Shown here: piece by piece, positions 9,260 through 17,548 of the stretch
How the letters are laid out: each line of letters opens with the position of its first letter
Numbering within the stretch: position 1 is the stretch's first letter
DNA from: Puniceicoccaceae bacterium
GTDB lineage: Bacteria; Verrucomicrobiota; Verrucomicrobiia; Opitutales; JAFGAQ01
Assembly (NCBI GenBank): GCA_040224245.1
Contig: JBEGIR010000017.1
Span: forward strand, 67,611 to 110,003
Length of the DNA: 42,393 nucleotides
Reading direction: 5' to 3'
Made by a program: the position numbers and the translations under genes
Notes under the pieces: model-generated
Seen by the model: the letters and a program-made list of their open reading frames with translations, nothing else
The model's database searches: none
Told to the model about the DNA's origin: nothing

Positions 9260-10876
9260 TCAACCCACGGGAGAGGGTGAGGGTTCGCGCTTGGCAAAGG
9301 TTTCCCAGTTCACGGTGTTGTAAAAACAGAGTGCTTCCTCGATGCAGGTGACCACAGATGCCCGTGCAGAATCGAGAGTTTCCGGCGTCGAATTGGCGAG
9401 CAGGTGAGCGTGGAGCAGACCGGTATGGGTTGCCAATTTCCAGGCACCGATGGAGATGGACATGCTCTGCATTTGTTGTACGACCGAGGTTATGGCTTTG
9501 TCCAATACTCCCGTTTCCAGTGTTTCCAGAAAGGCGAGGTGGGATTCGAGAGTGCGCATCATGTGATTGCGCAGACCCTCCATGACCTCGGGCCGGGTGC
9601 AGAATCGGGTCATGAACGGAGTGGGTTCATAATCCTCATGGGCATGGGCTGTCGGATTGGAGTTTGCCTTGTCAGGCAGGTTGGAGTGATCGCCAGCTTC
9701 GCGACAGGGTTGAATGTCGAGTCGTTCACGTGCCTGGCGCACCGAGGCTTTCACATCTTCCACGTCGAAGGGTTTTTGCAGGATGGCATCGAAGTGCTTC
9801 AGCTGTCGCGCAAGGTCGGCCTGGGTGAGCGGAGTGGCAGTCATGGCAATGATGGGGATGCTTCGGTAGTCGCGCCGGGATTTTCGGATCAGACGCGCCG
9901 TGTCGAAGCCATTGAGGCGCGGCATGTTGAGGTCGAGAAAGACACACTGGTAGGATTGACGTTCAAGTTGCTGCAGGGCTTCCTTTCCGTTGTGTGCGAC
10001 ATCGTAGCCGATCTGAGCCCAGTCCATGATGGAGCAGCAGGTGTCGAGCAACAGCTCATTGTCATCGCAGATGAGTACGCGCTCCGGTTTGTCCTTCCAG
10101 GAGGCGCAGTAGGTGCGCGCGAGCTGAAAACCCACCAGATGGGATTCGGGGCAACTGACCTGTTCCGGACTCCAGATACGGATGCACTCATGCTCATCGA
10201 TTTTACAGCTTTCCGATAGAAACCAGCGCGGCACATCACTGGCACGAAACTGGGACTGAAAGAAGCACTTGCGGTCTGCGTTGAGTGTGGCAAGCAACAG
10301 CAGGTCGTTCATGCCCAGCTCTTCGCACCGCGCTCGAAACAGGTGCTCGGCGTCGAATCCCATGACGTCCTGAAATGCCTGGTTCGCCTCAAGAAAGAGA
10401 CCCGTGCGTGCATCGATGAGGCAATTCCCGATGGTGGTTTTGAGTTCTTCAGCTGCGTCAGAATGAGAATTGCCCGACGCATTGTCAGTGTTGATGGGAA
10501 AAAGGGTAACATTGTACCATTCGCAGCGCATTTTCCCCTGGAATATCGGATAGAGCGTGACACCCAAGCTTGGGGACTGCATCCAAGGTTGCTCGGGCAC
10601 ATAGGATCGCAGGGAGTCCGGAACCGGTAGGGTAGTGCGAACAATCGAACCCTTGGCGTTGCCGAGAAGTGCGGCAATTTCAGGCAATCCGCTGCCCAGG
10701 GAGTGCGTGGCGGGGTCGAGTTCCTTCAAAGAACCTGGTGTGTGCACCGCAAACAGGCGATCCCGTTCGTCACAGATAAACTGTACCTCACTACCCTTGC
10801 GCGTGAGCAGGCAGTAGTCGTGCATGAATTTGAGGTCATGCCTTTTGGGGGTGGATGAGGTCGCGAATCCTACCAT
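9260..10876 (-). CDS. PAS-receiver signalling protein with helical C-terminal tail
   Basis: This is a response-regulator-like protein with no histidine kinase core. From the ATG at 10876 it has 538 residues; a TTG at 10906 is also possible. Residues about 15-130 look like a divergent PAS-type fold. A clearer PAS follows at about 148-255 (GNCLIDARTGLFLEANQAF). The receiver spans about 266-385 with DD at 271-272, phospho-acceptor D315 in VFLDLNMP, T346 and K368. The last ~100 residues are helical and might be HPt-like, but I see no convincing HPt histidine motif. It lies directly upstream of the REC-PP2C-HATPase gene on the same strand, with at most a few bases between stop and start if the TTG is used. 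They are probably co-transcribed, diverging from the che operon. Confidence 0.78.
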   Translation of the reverse strand: MVGFATSSTPKRHDLKFMHDYCLLTRKGSEVQFICDERDRLFAVHTPGSLKELDPATHSLGSGLPEIAALLGNAKGSIVRTTLPVPDSLRSYVPEQPWMQSPSLGVTLYPIFQGKMRCEWYNVTLFPINTDNASGNSHSDAAEELKTTIGNCLIDARTGLFLEANQAFQDVMGFDAEHLFRARCEELGMNDLLLLATLNADRKCFFQSQFRASDVPRWFLSESCKIDEHECIRIWSPEQVSCPESHLVGFQLARTYCASWKDKPERVLICDDNELLLDTCCSIMDWAQIGYDVAHNGKEALQQLERQSYQCVFLDLNMPRLNGFDTARLIRKSRRDYRSIPIIAMTATPLTQADLARQLKHFDAILQKPFDVEDVKASVRQARERLDIQPCREAGDHSNLPDKANSNPTAHAHEDYEPTPFMTRFCTRPEVMEGLRNHMMRTLESHLAFLETLETGVLDKAITSVVQQMQSMSISIGAWKLATHTGLLHAHLLANSTPETLDSARASVVTCIEEALCFYNTVNWETFAKREPSPSPVG

Positions 10877-10959
10877 GATATAATGTTCGGCAGTCTGAGC
10901 TTTCAATAAAGACCAAGTTCAGGAATTTTTCCGGGTTGTGTGTGTTGAAAGCATGTCTC

Positions 10960-10989
10960 CGTCCGGGGATTTGAGTCGAAATCCGGAGA
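10960..10989. promoter_or_regulatory. Inverted repeat in the divergent signalling/che promoter region
   Basis: The arms GGATTT (10967-10972) and AAATCC (10979-10984) are separated by GAGTCG. They are nested inside outer CTCCG/CGGAG arms. The repeat sits between the two divergent signalling transcripts and could be an operator or a short hairpin. No protein is assigned to it. Confidence 0.25.
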
Positions 10990-11012
10990 TGAAGAATTTT
11001 ACAAACTTCGCC

Positions 11013-11039
11013 TAAACTCCGAAAGCAATAGGACGATAG
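11013..11039 (+). promoter_or_regulatory. Candidate sigma28 (FliA-type) promoter of the che operon
   Basis: TAAA at 11013-11016 is followed after exactly 15 bases by GACGATAG at 11032-11039. The flagellar sigma28 consensus is TAAA-N15-GCCGATAA, so the -10 element matches at six of eight positions. It is the only such pair I noticed upstream of the chemotaxis genes. Transcription would start near 11046. This gives a very short leader to the GTG at 11062, or about 60 bases to the GTG at 11107. Confidence 0.42.
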
Positions 11040-11061
11040 CTTGTAAAGAAGCCACCAGTCG

Positions 11062-11613
11062 GTGTGCCCATCGGCCATATCAAATACTCTGCAACCAACC
11101 ACTGCTGTGAATCTGCAAATCCAAAACACCCAACAACAGTACATGACCTTTTACCTGGGGCAGCACCTGTTTGGGATTTCGATCCTGCTGGTCCGGGAGA
11201 TCAACCAGAATCTCGACATCACTCCAGTCTCAAAGGTTCCCAAATACATCAGGGGTGTGCTCAATCTTCGTGGACAGGTGGTGACCGTTATGGATCTGGC
11301 CAAACGCCTGTCCTTTGACGGTGCCGAGGGAAGTCAGGATGCCAGTTGCATCGTGCTCAAGACCAATACGGAGATCGACAGCAGTGATATTTCTCACTCT
11401 CTGGATGACCGCACACTGGCCGATAAGGTCGGTCTGTATGTGGACCGCATCGGTGATGTGCTCAACATTGCTTCCAAGGAAATCATTCGTACCCCAACCC
11501 GTGACAGTAAGCTCGACAAGCGTTTCATCAAGGGAGTGGTGCGCCTGAACGACCAGCTTCTCATTCTCCTGAATCTGAAAGAAGTTCTGAATCCGGAACA
11601 AAAAGGGGAATGA
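11062..11613 (+). CDS. cheW: CheW-like coupling protein
   Basis: CheW couples chemoreceptors to the CheA kinase in the cytosolic signalling array. The protein is a single CheW domain starting about residue 25 (YMTFYLGQHLFGIS), with the typical VREI, KVPKYIRGVLNLRGQVVTV and C-terminal GVVRLNDQLLILLNL segments. The start is unclear. The GTG at 11062 gives 183 residues, the GTG at 11107 gives 168 and fits the family better, and an ATG at 11143 would clip the first strand. None has a good Shine-Dalgarno site. It is first in the operon cheW-STAS-cheA-cheB-cheR-cheY-HDOD and lies just downstream of a sigma28-like promoter. Confidence 0.93.
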   Translation: MCPSAISNTLQPTTAVNLQIQNTQQQYMTFYLGQHLFGISILLVREINQNLDITPVSKVPKYIRGVLNLRGQVVTVMDLAKRLSFDGAEGSQDASCIVLKTNTEIDSSDISHSLDDRTLADKVGLYVDRIGDVLNIASKEIIRTPTRDSKLDKRFIKGVVRLNDQLLILLNLKEVLNPEQKGE

Positions 11614-11653
11614 TCCGCCCTCAACCCAAATTTATCTAAAGCCCGCCCACGCT

Positions 11654-11968
11654 ATGAACCATGTCATTGAAGATCGCAAACTGAGTTTTCAGGTAGGAGA
11701 AGACATCCTTTCAACCAACGTCGAAACCCTGGCCAAACAATTTCGGGAGGGCATCGATTCTGCTTCGGCAAGCGTCAATCAGATTGAGGTCAATTTGAGC
11801 GGGGTGGATACCATCGACTCCCAGGGCCTGAATCTGCTGATCGGACTTTTTCAGGAGTGCAAGCGCAAGAAGTGGGGCTTTCGTGTCAGCCATTGCACCG
11901 AGAACGTGCGCTGGCTGTTTTCCATATTTAAATTGACCGAAGTTTTTGGGGTCAACGCTTCCAGTTGA
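11654..11968 (+). CDS. STAS-domain anti-sigma factor antagonist
   Basis: This single-domain STAS protein has 104 residues and belongs to the SpoIIAA/RsbV/HsbA class. Such proteins bind an anti-sigma or regulatory kinase when unphosphorylated and are released when their Ser is phosphorylated. The phosphorylation motif reads DTIDSQGLNLLI, placing the candidate Ser at residue 56 after D55. It lies between cheW and cheA with gaps of about 40 bases on each side, so it is transcribed with the chemotaxis genes. The obvious partner is the REC-PP2C-HATPase protein encoded divergently at 7671-9212, whose phosphatase and kinase modules have exactly the activities needed. That pairing is inferred. Confidence 0.88.
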   Translation: MNHVIEDRKLSFQVGEDILSTNVETLAKQFREGIDSASASVNQIEVNLSGVDTIDSQGLNLLIGLFQECKRKKWGFRVSHCTENVRWLFSIFKLTEVFGVNASS

Positions 11969-12005
11969 AATTATCGACAAACCCATCTTTTGAGGAGTCC
12001 GACCT

Positions 12006-15000
12006 ATGGTAGACAATGAATTGATCGAGATTTTTGTTCAGGAGTCGAAGGAACACCTGGATGCGCTGGAACCTGAGATCCTTGCCATGGAGACTGCCTC
12101 CAGTGATTCTGAGGGAGTCAACACCATCTTTCGCGGAGTTCACAGTATCAAGGGTTCTTCCGGATTTTTTGGTTTTGATCAGATCGCGAAGCTCAGTCAT
12201 GTCATGGAAAACGTGATGGCACTGGTGCGCGAGGGTGACCTGAAACCCACACGCGAAATGGTCGATGTATTCCTTGAATGCACGGATTCGCTCAAACTGA
12301 TGATCGACGATCCGCAGAACAGTGCGAACGTGCCTATCGAAGATCACCTGACCAAGCTCAATGCGTTGCTGGAACCTGACGGAGCCGGTGCGCCGGTTGC
12401 CGGACCCAAGGTGGATGAGACGGTCGAACTGCCTGCACATCTGCAGCAGTTTGTACTCGATCCGCTTTTGATCAAGAATGCGCTGAGTCACGGACATCTT
12501 GTCTTTGTGATCAAGTTGTTCATGAACAAGGACATCAAGGATCATGGGAAAACACCCTATGACTACTTCAAGGAGATTGAATCCCTGGGTGAATTTCTGG
12601 ATGCAAACTTTGACTTTTCAGTGATCAGCGGTCTCGACGATGCGCTGGAGAATGAGTTGGTCGTTTCGTTCCTGTTCACCACCGTGATGGGATCGCCTGA
12701 TATGATCACGAGCGTCTTTGACATTCCGTCCGAGCAGGTGGAAGAAGTGGACCTTGGCATCCTCAAGAAGTGGCTGGGTACCGATCCCCAGAAGACCGAA
12801 CCCAAGTCCCGCTCCGAGGAAGTGTTTCTCGAAGTGGTGGAAGGGGAGGATGAGGTCATGCCCGCTTCGCAACCATCTGCATCGGATACCGCAGAGCCAC
12901 AGTCCAAGTCGGAAGAGGACCATAAGATTGTGGCATCTGCGCAAGCGAGTCCGCAGACTCAGAGCGTTCGCAAGAAGGCGGATGAGACGATACGCGTGAA
13001 TGTTTCACTGCTCGACGATTTGATGAATCTCGCGGGCGAACTTGTGCTCAGTCGCAATCAGCTCATCCGCATTGCAGAGGGAAGCGGTCAGGAGGTCAGC
13101 GGCCTGCAGGGCGTGATTCAGAACATGAATCTGGTGACTTCTGAAATGCATGAGCGTGTGATGCAGACCCGTCTGCAGCCCCTGGGTGTCATTTTTGGAA
13201 AGTTCAATCGCATCATTCGTGACCTCTCAAACAAGCTGGGCAAAGAAATTCGTCTCGAAATCGAGGGTGAGGATGTGGAACTCGACAAATCCATTGTGGA
13301 AGCATTGTCCGATCCACTGACACACCTGATTCGCAATACGGCAGATCATGGTATTGAGACGCCGGATGAGCGTGAGGCCGCAGGCAAGCCCCGCATGGGA
13401 AATGCCCGCCTCTCGGCAAAGCATGCCGGTGGTCAGGTGTTGATCGAAATCAAGGATGACGGGCGCGGCCTCGACACCACCAAACTCAAGCGCAAGGCAA
13501 TTGAAAAGGGTCTGATCACACCGGAAGAGGCAGAGGTGATGTCCGACCGGCAGGCGTTCAACATTATTTTTCTTCCCGGGCTGTCCACTGCGGAAAAGGT
13601 CAGCGATGTCTCTGGTCGTGGTGTGGGCATGGATGTGGTTCGCACAAACATTGAGAATCTCGGCGGCTTCATTGACATCGATTCCGAGCGTGGAAGGGGA
13701 ACGACCATTTCCCTTCGCCTGCCACTGACGCTGGCCATTATTCCAGCCATGATCGTGGGTGCCGGGGGACGCCGCTTTGCTATTCCGCAGGTGAATCTTG
13801 AAGAGGTCGTGCGTTTGGGCGGAAAGAACAAGACCGAGATGGTGCGGGGCACGCGCGTGCTGCGCCTGAGGGATTCCCTGCTGACGTTGCTGGACCTTGC
13901 GGAGGTGCTCGATATTGAACAGGTCGAAGGTGAGGCAGAGCGCAATAAGGATGAAGGATTTGTGCTCGTGCTGCATCTTGACAACAAGCAGTATGGACTC
14001 ATCGTCAACGATCTTTATGACAGTGAGGAGATTGCGGTCAAACCACTCAGTCAGTACACGAAGGATGCAGGCTGTTACTCGGGGGTGACGATCATGGGAG
14101 ATGGCAAGGTTGCCATGATTCTCGACGTAGCCGGTATCGCCATGATCGCAAATCTCGACTTTGGCGAAATTGAGGCCCTCAGTGAAGAACGCGAGCAGGA
14201 GGAAAGTCTCGCCCTGCGAAGCAGCGACAGTGAGTCGCTCCTGTTGTTCCGCAATGAAGGGTTTGAACTCTTTGCCATCAATCTCTCGACGGTTGCGCGC
14301 ATTGAAAAGATCAAGGCAGCGGACATCGAAAATGTCGGAAGTGGGGAATACCTGAATCTTGGCGGCAAATCGATTCGCCTGGTTCGCATGCATCACTACA
14401 TGCCGGTAGCGCACCCGGAGAACAGCCCGGAAGAACTCTATGTGTTGATTCCAAAACTGGTGGCAAAGCCGATGGGCATCATTGCCACGCAGATTGTGGA
14501 CACTGTGGAAACCGTGGTCGATCTCGACCGGGAAACCATCACTGGCACCGGTATCCTTGGCAGCACCTTCATCAACGATGCGCTGGTCTTGCTGGTGGAC
14601 ATCTACAACCTCTTCGAGGCAGTGGATCCCAATGTGTTCCAGGTCGGGTACATTGATGATCGCTTTGCAAAGCTGCGGGTAATGCTGGTGGAGAACAATG
14701 TCTTTTTCCGCAACGTGCAGCAGTCCTTCCTCGAAGAGATTTTTGGGGAGGTGGTTGTCGTGCGCAATGGTGTGGAAGCGTGGGAAAAACTCAATGATGG
14801 CAGCTATCACATGCTGATCACCGAAGCCGAGCTTCCCCAGATGGACGGACTCGAACTCGCCCGTCGGATTCGCAATTCTGACCGCTACAAACACCTGCCA
14901 ATCGTCGTCACCGCCAGTCGCAATGAAGCCATTTACGAGGCGCGCTGTCGTGAGGTCGGAGTGGATCAGTTTCTTCTGAAATTCAACAAGCAGAAACTGC

Positions 15001-15065
15001 ATCGCCTGATTCTGCAGACTCTCGATTCGCGCACGCCGCGTCTTGAGGAGTCGGTTAGCCGATAA
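12006..15065 (+). CDS. cheA: Chemotaxis histidine kinase CheA with double CheW and pseudo-receiver
   Basis: CheA autophosphorylates under receptor control and passes phosphate to CheY and CheB. The 1019-residue protein is much longer than E. coli CheA (654). An HPt domain carries H46 in HSIKGSSGF. Residues about 120-330 are an unusual acidic, low-complexity-ended region with no clear P2 match. P3 dimerisation lies at about 328-395. HATPase_c has the N box HLIRNTADHG (440-449), DDGRG (484-488) and GRGVGMD (537-543). A first CheW domain spans about 572-720 and a second about 742-875. The C-terminal receiver (about 890-1005) has Glu (E940) at the phospho-acceptor position and ENN instead of the acidic pair, while T969 and K992 remain. 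A strong GAGGAG site precedes the ATG. Confidence 0.95.
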   Translation: MVDNELIEIFVQESKEHLDALEPEILAMETASSDSEGVNTIFRGVHSIKGSSGFFGFDQIAKLSHVMENVMALVREGDLKPTREMVDVFLECTDSLKLMIDDPQNSANVPIEDHLTKLNALLEPDGAGAPVAGPKVDETVELPAHLQQFVLDPLLIKNALSHGHLVFVIKLFMNKDIKDHGKTPYDYFKEIESLGEFLDANFDFSVISGLDDALENELVVSFLFTTVMGSPDMITSVFDIPSEQVEEVDLGILKKWLGTDPQKTEPKSRSEEVFLEVVEGEDEVMPASQPSASDTAEPQSKSEEDHKIVASAQASPQTQSVRKKADETIRVNVSLLDDLMNLAGELVLSRNQLIRIAEGSGQEVSGLQGVIQNMNLVTSEMHERVMQTRLQPLGVIFGKFNRIIRDLSNKLGKEIRLEIEGEDVELDKSIVEALSDPLTHLIRNTADHGIETPDEREAAGKPRMGNARLSAKHAGGQVLIEIKDDGRGLDTTKLKRKAIEKGLITPEEAEVMSDRQAFNIIFLPGLSTAEKVSDVSGRGVGMDVVRTNIENLGGFIDIDSERGRGTTISLRLPLTLAIIPAMIVGAGGRRFAIPQVNLEEVVRLGGKNKTEMVRGTRVLRLRDSLLTLLDLAEVLDIEQVEGEAERNKDEGFVLVLHLDNKQYGLIVNDLYDSEEIAVKPLSQYTKDAGCYSGVTIMGDGKVAMILDVAGIAMIANLDFGEIEALSEEREQEESLALRSSDSESLLLFRNEGFELFAINLSTVARIEKIKAADIENVGSGEYLNLGGKSIRLVRMHHYMPVAHPENSPEELYVLIPKLVAKPMGIIATQIVDTVETVVDLDRETITGTGILGSTFINDALVLLVDIYNLFEAVDPNVFQVGYIDDRFAKLRVMLVENNVFFRNVQQSFLEEIFGEVVVVRNGVEAWEKLNDGSYHMLITEAELPQMDGLELARRIRNSDRYKHLPIVVTASRNEAIYEARCREVGVDQFLLKFNKQKLHRLILQTLDSRTPRLEESVSR

Positions 15066-15114
15066 CGGTCTGTGGCGTTGCATCGTTGTTGAAAGTGGAT
15101 TGTCTATTTGTGGA

Positions 15115-16284
15115 ATGAACGCAGGTCAAAAAGTGCGAGTTGCCCTCGCTGATGATACAGCACTGTATCGGAAAATTCTCTCCATGGCAGTTGAGAAGAT
15201 CCCATCGGCGGAACTCGTAGGGGTTGCCGTCGACGGGGTTGCCGCAGTGGAAGTGGTCAAGAACAAGTCAGTGGATCTTTTTCTGCTGGATGTTTGCATG
15301 CCACGCATGGATGGGGTGGAGGCCCTGCGCAAGATTCATGAATTGAGTCCGAGTACGGCGGTGGTGATGTTCAGTGGAGTCACCAGTGCAGATGCGGAAA
15401 CCACCGTGGAGGCCCTGGAAATCGGCGCACTGGAATTCATTCCCAAGCCCAAGACCAACAGTCTGGATGAGAGCATGAGCCTGCTCGCCCAGGAGTTGAA
15501 TCGGGTGGTACGACTGCTCAAGATCCGTCAGATCCACAAACGCATCTCTGCATCACCCAGTGCGAGGACGACGGAGCGACCAGCCCCGGGAGCTGCGGGA
15601 GTCGCATCAAGTGCCGCATCCCGACCTGTGGCAAGTGTGGGTACGGGGCGTGTGGGAGTGGTGCGTCGGTTCGTGAATTTTGATGCCCATCGCTCGCTCA
15701 TCGTGATTGGAGTGTCCACGGGCGGTCCCAATGCGCTGAACCAGTTGATGTGCATGCTGCCAAAACGGTTGGGTTGTCCTGTGTTGATTGTGCAGCACAT
15801 GCCGCCCTTTTTCACGGCGTCGCTGGCTTCGTTTTTGTCCAAAAAGTCTGGACTGGATGTGGTGGAGGCCACTCATGGCGAGCTGATGCAGGCGGATCGC
15901 ATCTACATCGCTCCGGGCGGCAAGCACATGGAAATCCGCAAGCGCACCGATGCGATGGGTGGATATGAAATCACGACCAATGAAGCAGCGCCGGTCAACT
16001 CGTGTCGCCCTTCGGTCGATGTATTGTTCCAGTCGGTTGCCTCCGAGTTCAGCGGTTCCATCCTCTCGATCATCCTGACGGGAATGGGGGAGGACGGATG
16101 CCAGGGAGTAACGACGCTGAGGCGTTCGCCGAGCACATACACCATTGCGCAGAACGAAGAGTCGTGTGTGGTCTATGGCATGCCCAGAGCAATTGTCGAA
16201 AGGGGGCTGGCCGATGAGGTCCTGCCGCTCGATCAAATCGCGGGTCGCATATCCGAGTTAGTTTTAAAAAGAAAGGTCAGTTAG
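15115..16284 (+). CDS. cheB: Protein-glutamate methylesterase/deamidase CheB
   Basis: CheB removes methyl groups from receptor glutamates, resetting sensitivity during adaptation. From the ATG at 15115 it has 389 residues. The receiver (about 5-125) has D13-D14, phospho-acceptor D59 in FLLDVCMPRMDG, and K111. A Ala/Pro/Ser/Arg-rich linker (about 145-185) leads to the methylesterase domain (about 193-387), whose triad is readable as S201 (GVSTGGP), H228 (VQHMPP) and D327 (GMGEDG). The segment 334-344 reads LRRSPSTYTIAQ, where the family normally has a Gly-Gly turn before TIAQ, a local oddity. In-frame sequence upstream to 15043 overlaps cheA and was not used. It follows cheA by about 50 bases and precedes cheR by five. 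Confidence 0.94.
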   Translation: MNAGQKVRVALADDTALYRKILSMAVEKIPSAELVGVAVDGVAAVEVVKNKSVDLFLLDVCMPRMDGVEALRKIHELSPSTAVVMFSGVTSADAETTVEALEIGALEFIPKPKTNSLDESMSLLAQELNRVVRLLKIRQIHKRISASPSARTTERPAPGAAGVASSAASRPVASVGTGRVGVVRRFVNFDAHRSLIVIGVSTGGPNALNQLMCMLPKRLGCPVLIVQHMPPFFTASLASFLSKKSGLDVVEATHGELMQADRIYIAPGGKHMEIRKRTDAMGGYEITTNEAAPVNSCRPSVDVLFQSVASEFSGSILSIILTGMGEDGCQGVTTLRRSPSTYTIAQNEESCVVYGMPRAIVERGLADEVLPLDQIAGRISELVLKRKVS

Positions 16285-16289
16285 TCCCC

Positions 16290-17129
16290 ATGGCAATCAG
16301 CACAGAAGAGTTCAATTTGCTGCGAAACTTCATCCTCAAGCACAGCGAGATCGAGGTGAAGCCGGAAAAGACCTACCTCATTGAGAGTCGCCTGAGTCGC
16401 ATGATGGTTGAGTTGGGTGCATCCAATTTCAAGGAGTTCTACGACAATGCACAAAAGGATACCAGCGGGAAGCTGAGGGAGCGCATCATCGATGCGATGA
16501 CCACCAACGAAACGTTCTGGTTCCGCGATGCCAAACCGTGGACACTCATGAGGGAGTCGATTCTGCCCGAGTTGATGAATACCGCTCGTGCCAAACCCGG
16601 GTCAAAGATTCGCATTTGGTCGGCGGCCTGTTCCACCGGACAGGAACCTTATTCGATCGCAATGGTTATTGATGATGTGCTGCACTCGGGAAAGTACCCC
16701 GGAGTGAGACTTGAGCAGTTCGAAATTGTGGCAACCGATATTTCACCCAGCGTGTTGTTTCTGGCAAATTCCGGTCGGTACAATCAGCTGGCCATGTCAA
16801 GAGGGTTGCCGGAGAACTATCGGACCAAGTATTTCACCCAGCAGGGAAAAATATGGGTAGTCAATCCATCGCTGAAGAGTCGCATCACATTCAAAAAGTT
16901 CAACCTTCAGGATCATCCGTCCGCATTGGGAAAGTTTGATTTTGTGCTGTGCCGCAACGTGGCGATCTATTTTACGGACCAGTTCAAACGCGAGTTGTTC
17001 CGCCGAATTCACGGCATTCTCAACCAACCCGGATTTTTCCTGCTGGGTTCTTCAGAGTCGCTGGTTGGATATTCCACCGATTTTGAGATGAAAGAAGGTC
17101 AAGGTGCGATTTATTACAAAAAGAAATAA
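16290..17129 (+). CDS. cheR: Chemoreceptor glutamate methyltransferase CheR
   Basis: CheR uses S-adenosylmethionine to methylate chemoreceptor glutamates, opposing CheB. It has 279 residues, the usual family length. An N-terminal helical domain (about 5-75) ends in the conserved NETFWFRD (73-80). The Rossmann-type catalytic domain shows IWSAACSTGQEPYS (109-122), the SAM loop, then ATDIS and CRNVAIYF. No TPR extension or C-terminal pentapeptide-binding insertion is obvious. It starts five bases after cheB and ends nine before cheY, so it is tightly embedded in the operon. No receptor gene is present in the window, so its substrates are encoded elsewhere. Confidence 0.95.
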   Translation: MAISTEEFNLLRNFILKHSEIEVKPEKTYLIESRLSRMMVELGASNFKEFYDNAQKDTSGKLRERIIDAMTTNETFWFRDAKPWTLMRESILPELMNTARAKPGSKIRIWSAACSTGQEPYSIAMVIDDVLHSGKYPGVRLEQFEIVATDISPSVLFLANSGRYNQLAMSRGLPENYRTKYFTQQGKIWVVNPSLKSRITFKKFNLQDHPSALGKFDFVLCRNVAIYFTDQFKRELFRRIHGILNQPGFFLLGSSESLVGYSTDFEMKEGQGAIYYKKK

Positions 17130-17138
17130 GGTAGAGTT

Positions 17139-17513
17139 ATGAAAATACTGAGGGTTGACGATTCACTGGTGATGTTGCGCATCATTTCCGATGCAGCGAG
17201 CGTGATTGGTGCGGAAACGGTGACGGCCCGGAATGGATCTCTTGCACTGAAGGTGCTCGAGGAGCAGGGTGCAGACATCAACATGATCCTGCTCGACTGG
17301 AACATGCCTGGCATGACGGGACTCGAATTTCTTCAGAAAGTGAAGGCAGATGACCGCTGGAAGGACATTCCAGTGATGATGGTGACCAGTGAGGGGAACC
17401 CGGATAATGTGAAAAAGGCACTTGTTGCCGGAGCAACCAACTACCTTGTGAAACCGTTTGCACAGGAAGACCTCGAAACTAAAATCATGCAGTGTCTGGG
17501 GCAGGGATTTTGA
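17139..17513 (+). CDS. cheY: Single-domain response regulator CheY
   Basis: This stand-alone receiver has 124 residues and takes phosphate from CheA to act on a motor or another output. All active-site residues are present: D7-D8, phospho-acceptor D53 in LLDWNMPGMTG, T83 in MMVTSEG and K105 in YLVKPF. The sequence pattern (RWKDIPVMMVTSEG, ATNYLVKPF) is typical of CheY rather than of transcriptional regulators, and there is no DNA-binding domain. A purine-rich AAGGTAGAG stretch lies just before the ATG. It sits between cheR and the HDOD gene. Confidence 0.94.
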   Translation: MKILRVDDSLVMLRIISDAASVIGAETVTARNGSLALKVLEEQGADINMILLDWNMPGMTGLEFLQKVKADDRWKDIPVMMVTSEGNPDNVKKALVAGATNYLVKPFAQEDLETKIMQCLGQGF

Positions 17514-17548
17514 CATTGCATCCATTGCCAACCTGAAACACGTGCACC

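Noticed and set aside
13227-15083. A 618-codon open frame antisense to cheA
   Set aside because: The translation has no family signature and is explained by the codon bias of cheA on the other strand.
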